DNA of 17,398 nucleotides from Burkholderiaceae bacterium (lineage in GTDB: Bacteria; Pseudomonadota; Gammaproteobacteria; Burkholderiales; Burkholderiaceae_C): assembly GCA_023260315.1 (NCBI GenBank), contig JALQVQ010000071.1:1-17398 (forward strand), in the 5' to 3' direction. Shown here piece by piece: positions 15,577 to 17,398 of the stretch. The notes under the pieces are model-generated. The model saw nothing but the letters and a program-made list of their open reading frames with translations. It ran no database searches and was not told the origin of the DNA. The stretch's first letter is position 1; each line of letters opens with the position of its first letter. The position numbers were made by a program, and so were the translations under genes.

Positions 15577-16398
15577 TCAATGGCCCCGGGTCAACTGAGG
15601 GCCCAGCTTCATTTGCATGCCCTGAAGCGCCTGCTCCATTTCTGCAAAGGCGGCGGTCACGGCAGCCATGGGACCTTTCACGCCTAACTCGACATGCCGA
15701 CCATGCACCGGATGATCGACGCTTGGCAGACTGAATACTTTTATGGCGGGGTGGCAAGACTCAAGCTGCAACATCAGAGGCGTAAGGGATGCCTCCATTG
15801 CGCCGTAGACCACGTAGGAGCGCTCCTGCCAAGAACCACGCTCAAAGTACGCGCTGTAATGCGTATCCAAAACCCACTCAACCATGGGCCACGCCATCAC
15901 GGGAAATCCAGGTACGAAATACATGTGCCCGCTCGACGTGGTCTGGACACTAAAACCCGGGATGCGGTTGTAGCTGTTGGGAATGATGGCTGCGTCGGTG
16001 GGGAACACGCCCATGTTGAGGCGGTGGATGTTGTCCGGGTTTTGGGGGTCGTAAATTTCACCACGCTCAATCGCTGTTTCCGCCATGCGCTGCTCGATGA
16101 GTACTTTTGCCTCTGGATGCAGCACCAACGCACGCCCCAATGCCTTCGCGGCACACTGGCGGGTGTAGTCGTCAGGGGTCGCGCCGATGCCGCCGAAGGA
16201 GAAGACCACATCACCACTGGCCGCCATACTGGCGATGGTGGCGGTGATGCGGTCGGGATCATCACCCACGTAATTCGCATAAGCGAGCGACAGGCCGCGA
16301 TCCGCGAGGATGGCGATGAGTTTGCTGAGGTGCTTGTCCTCGCGCTTACCAGACAAAATCTCATCACCGATGATGAGAGCGGAAAACGTGGGTTTCAT
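15577..16398 (-). CDS. Molybdopterin-binding (MoCF/CinA N-terminal-like) domain protein
   Basis: The 273-residue product begins with the MoCF biosynthesis-type fold: LIIGDEILSGKREDKH at the N-terminus, then GDVVFSFGGIGATPDDYT near 62-79, corresponding to the GG-G-T-DD motif of MoeA/MogA/CinA relatives. The C-terminal 170 residues (with GFSVQTTSSGHMYFVPGFP and a ferredoxin-like HVELGVKG part) resemble stand-alone proteins usually annotated as molybdopterin-binding or competence/damage-inducible protein A. The C-terminal deamidase domain of true CinA is absent. Its biochemical role is not established; pyrophosphatase or nucleotide-binding activity is known for CinA relatives. The start at 16398 lies 4 bp after the stop of the EI24 gene, so the two form an operon. 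The glnA enhancer elements start about 40 bp after its stop. Confidence 0.85.
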   Translation of the reverse strand: MKPTFSALIIGDEILSGKREDKHLSKLIAILADRGLSLAYANYVGDDPDRITATIASMAASGDVVFSFGGIGATPDDYTRQCAAKALGRALVLHPEAKVLIEQRMAETAIERGEIYDPQNPDNIHRLNMGVFPTDAAIIPNSYNRIPGFSVQTTSSGHMYFVPGFPVMAWPMVEWVLDTHYSAYFERGSWQERSYVVYGAMEASLTPLMLQLESCHPAIKVFSLPSVDHPVHGRHVELGVKGPMAAVTAAFAEMEQALQGMQMKLGPQLTRGH

Positions 16399-16402
16399 GG
16401 CG

Positions 16403-17266
16403 CTATTCTTTGGTCAGTTCAGGGGGCTTGTCACCGAGGTCGGTTACATCCTCGACATCAATCACGTTGGGGTCGACCGGTGCAGGCTCACTCTGGCGCA
16501 TGCCATCGAGAACAGCCAAGCAATAGTGTGAAAACCAAAGCGACGAAAACGCAAACACCAGGGTGTAAATCCAGATCGCAAGCGGCACCAAAACGGGGGC
16601 CATTGCAATGAACACGGCACCAGAGGCCCAAAGCAGACTCGGTGCAGCACCAAAGTAACCGGTGGTCACCCCCATGATGAGGAGGTTGAGACGGTGGCGC
16701 TTGAAGATCTGCTCGCGCTCAAAACGCGACGCGTGATCGGCGAGCGCGTCGAAGGCATACACGCGGTAGGTCAGCCAGCCCCAGATGAGCGGTGGCAAGA
16801 ACAAAATGAGCGGCGGTATGAACCATAACGGGATGGACGCCACCAACAAGCCGATGGCAGCAACCGTCGACACAGCCGACCACAGAACGCTCGAAAACAC
16901 ACTCGCGCCATGACGCTTCTCAAGCCGAGCAAAGCGCCGAGACGCAACCAAGTTCAGCATGACGGGTGTCATGAATGTGGCCACCAGCAACAAGGTGATC
17001 ACAACAACGATTGGGGTGAACGCAAACAACAAAATCAGCGGTGCGACGACGGTGCGCAGGCCCGACCAGCCAACGCTGTCGAGCCAGCCCAAGGCGCCTT
17101 GGGTGAGTTCGGTGTCCTGAAGCCAGACCGTGATCTGCGCCACGCCGCTTTCCCAGTAAAAATATCCAACACCGACGATTGCCGCCATCATCAGCGCCAA
17201 AGGCACAAACGACCCGACGATGACACGGGGCATGAAGCAGTAGGAAACAGCTCGCCAAAAAGAACT
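16403..17266 (-). CDS. EI24/CysZ-like inner-membrane protein, 5' end missing
   Basis: This is an integral membrane protein of the EI24 domain family, which includes the sulfate permease CysZ; the function of the betaproteobacterial members is uncertain. The visible part has about five or six hydrophobic stretches (SFVPLALMMAAIVGVGYFYW; LILLFAFTPIVVVITLLLV; AAIGLLVASIPLWFIPPLI; and others) and the motif PPLIWGWLTYRVYAFDAL, then a charged Pro/Asp-rich tail. An ATG at 17233 is internal: the frame continues upstream as NSSFWRAVSYCFM, the conserved N-terminus of these proteins, and stops being EI24-like near 17266. A TAA at 17275-17273 closes it before any start codon. The true first few codons are therefore missing, cut by the junction. 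It is co-transcribed with the MoCF-domain gene. Confidence 0.82.
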   Translation of the reverse strand, partial: SSFWRAVSYCFMPRVIVGSFVPLALMMAAIVGVGYFYWESGVAQITVWLQDTELTQGALGWLDSVGWSGLRTVVAPLILLFAFTPIVVVITLLLVATFMTPVMLNLVASRRFARLEKRHGASVFSSVLWSAVSTVAAIGLLVASIPLWFIPPLILFLPPLIWGWLTYRVYAFDALADHASRFEREQIFKRHRLNLLIMGVTTGYFGAAPSLLWASGAVFIAMAPVLVPLAIWIYTLVFAFSSLWFSHYCLAVLDGMRQSEPAPVDPNVIDVEDVTDLGDKPPELTKE

Positions 17267-17275
17267 ATTGAATTA
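17262..17275. other. Junction between EI24 gene and phage-like sequence
   Basis: Minus-strand EI24 homology reaches about 17261-17266 (SSFWRA) and ends at a stop codon without a start. Plus-strand phage-like coding starts by about 17267 (IELEIQD). The bases between are A-rich and could be microhomology. Both partners are incomplete at the join, and they are on opposite strands. Confidence 0.65.
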
Positions 17276-17398
17276 GAAATTCAAGATAACACTAAAAGCC
17301 TAAAGGCGCAATATAAAGAAGCGGTTATAGAACTTCAAAAGGTTTCCGCTGCATACGGAGAAACTTCAGACGAAGCAATCGCAGCCGCTAAGGCAGCC
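17267..17398 (+). CDS. Fragment resembling a phage tail tape-measure protein
   Basis: In this frame the last 132 bases are open and encode 44 residues, including KAQYKEAVIELQKV, SAAYGETSDEAI and AAAKAA. This is a charged, Ala/Glu/Lys-rich coiled-coil pattern that I recognise from N-terminal parts of tape-measure proteins of tailed phages, often marine and Bacteroidetes-associated. The fragment lacks a start codon and runs off the window. Hand-counted G+C is about 42%, with AT-rich codons (ATA, TTA, CTA, AAA), lower than the GC-rich genes farther in. The frame also stays open backwards across the junction, but that part is antisense to the EI24 gene and not phage-like. A different coiled-coil protein cannot be ruled out from 44 residues. 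Confidence 0.5.
   Translation, partial: MELEIQDNTKSLKAQYKEAVIELQKVSAAYGETSDEAIAAAKAA

Noticed and set aside
15694..16611. Open plus-strand frame of about 305 codons opposite the MoCF-domain and EI24 genes.
   Set aside because: It is antisense to two well-supported genes, has no recognisable domain or ribosome site, and its composition is that of a shadow frame in GC-rich DNA.

Overview
The window looks like a chromosomal segment of a betaproteobacterium, most likely Burkholderiales. The grounds are the glnA-ntrB-ntrC block preceded by an EI24-domain membrane protein and a molybdopterin-binding-domain protein, the exodeoxyribonuclease III gene next to ntrC, and the protein sequences themselves. 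This is a judgement from sequence appearance; no database search was possible.

Layout. (1) Positions ~128-4790, minus strand: a catabolic uptake cluster of a GMC-family FAD oxidoreductase followed by a TRAP transporter (dctP, dctQ, dctM). It is divergent from an IclR-type regulator (4917-5684), with a palindromic operator in the shared intergenic region. Stem-loops lie on both sides of dctP. (2) 5741-9498, plus strand: a TPP riboswitch followed by thiM-thiE-thiD-cytX, a thiamin salvage and precursor-uptake operon whose first three genes are joined by TGATG overlaps. (3) 9556-11157, plus strand: exodeoxyribonuclease III and an abutting M48 lipoprotein metalloprotease. (4) 11169-15292, minus strand: the nitrogen-control block ntrC, ntrB and glnA, with a strong terminator between glnA and ntrB. 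Upstream of glnA are a sigma-54 promoter, an IHF-like site and two NtrC sites in the textbook order. (5) 15577-~17266, minus strand: the molybdopterin-binding-domain protein and the EI24 protein.

The genes form separate functional units. GMC oxidoreductase plus TRAP plus IclR suggests regulated uptake and oxidation of an unidentified organic acid or alcohol. The thi genes rescue thiazole and pyrimidine precursors under TPP control. NtrB/NtrC control glnA through the upstream sites and probably their own synthesis by readthrough.

The most unusual signals are at the two ends. Within roughly 130 bp of each edge, homology breaks inside a gene. On the left, dctM loses its C-terminus and the sequence becomes an out-of-frame fragment of a tRNA-dihydrouridine synthase (DusA) lacking its start. 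On the right, the EI24 gene loses its start and the sequence becomes, on the other strand, a fragment resembling a phage tape-measure protein. Two near-equal tails suggest chimeric contig ends from amplification or assembly rather than biology, though real rearrangement cannot be excluded. I found no CRISPR array, insertion sequence, tRNA, rRNA or clearly novel system. There is no gene-free stretch longer than about 300 bases.
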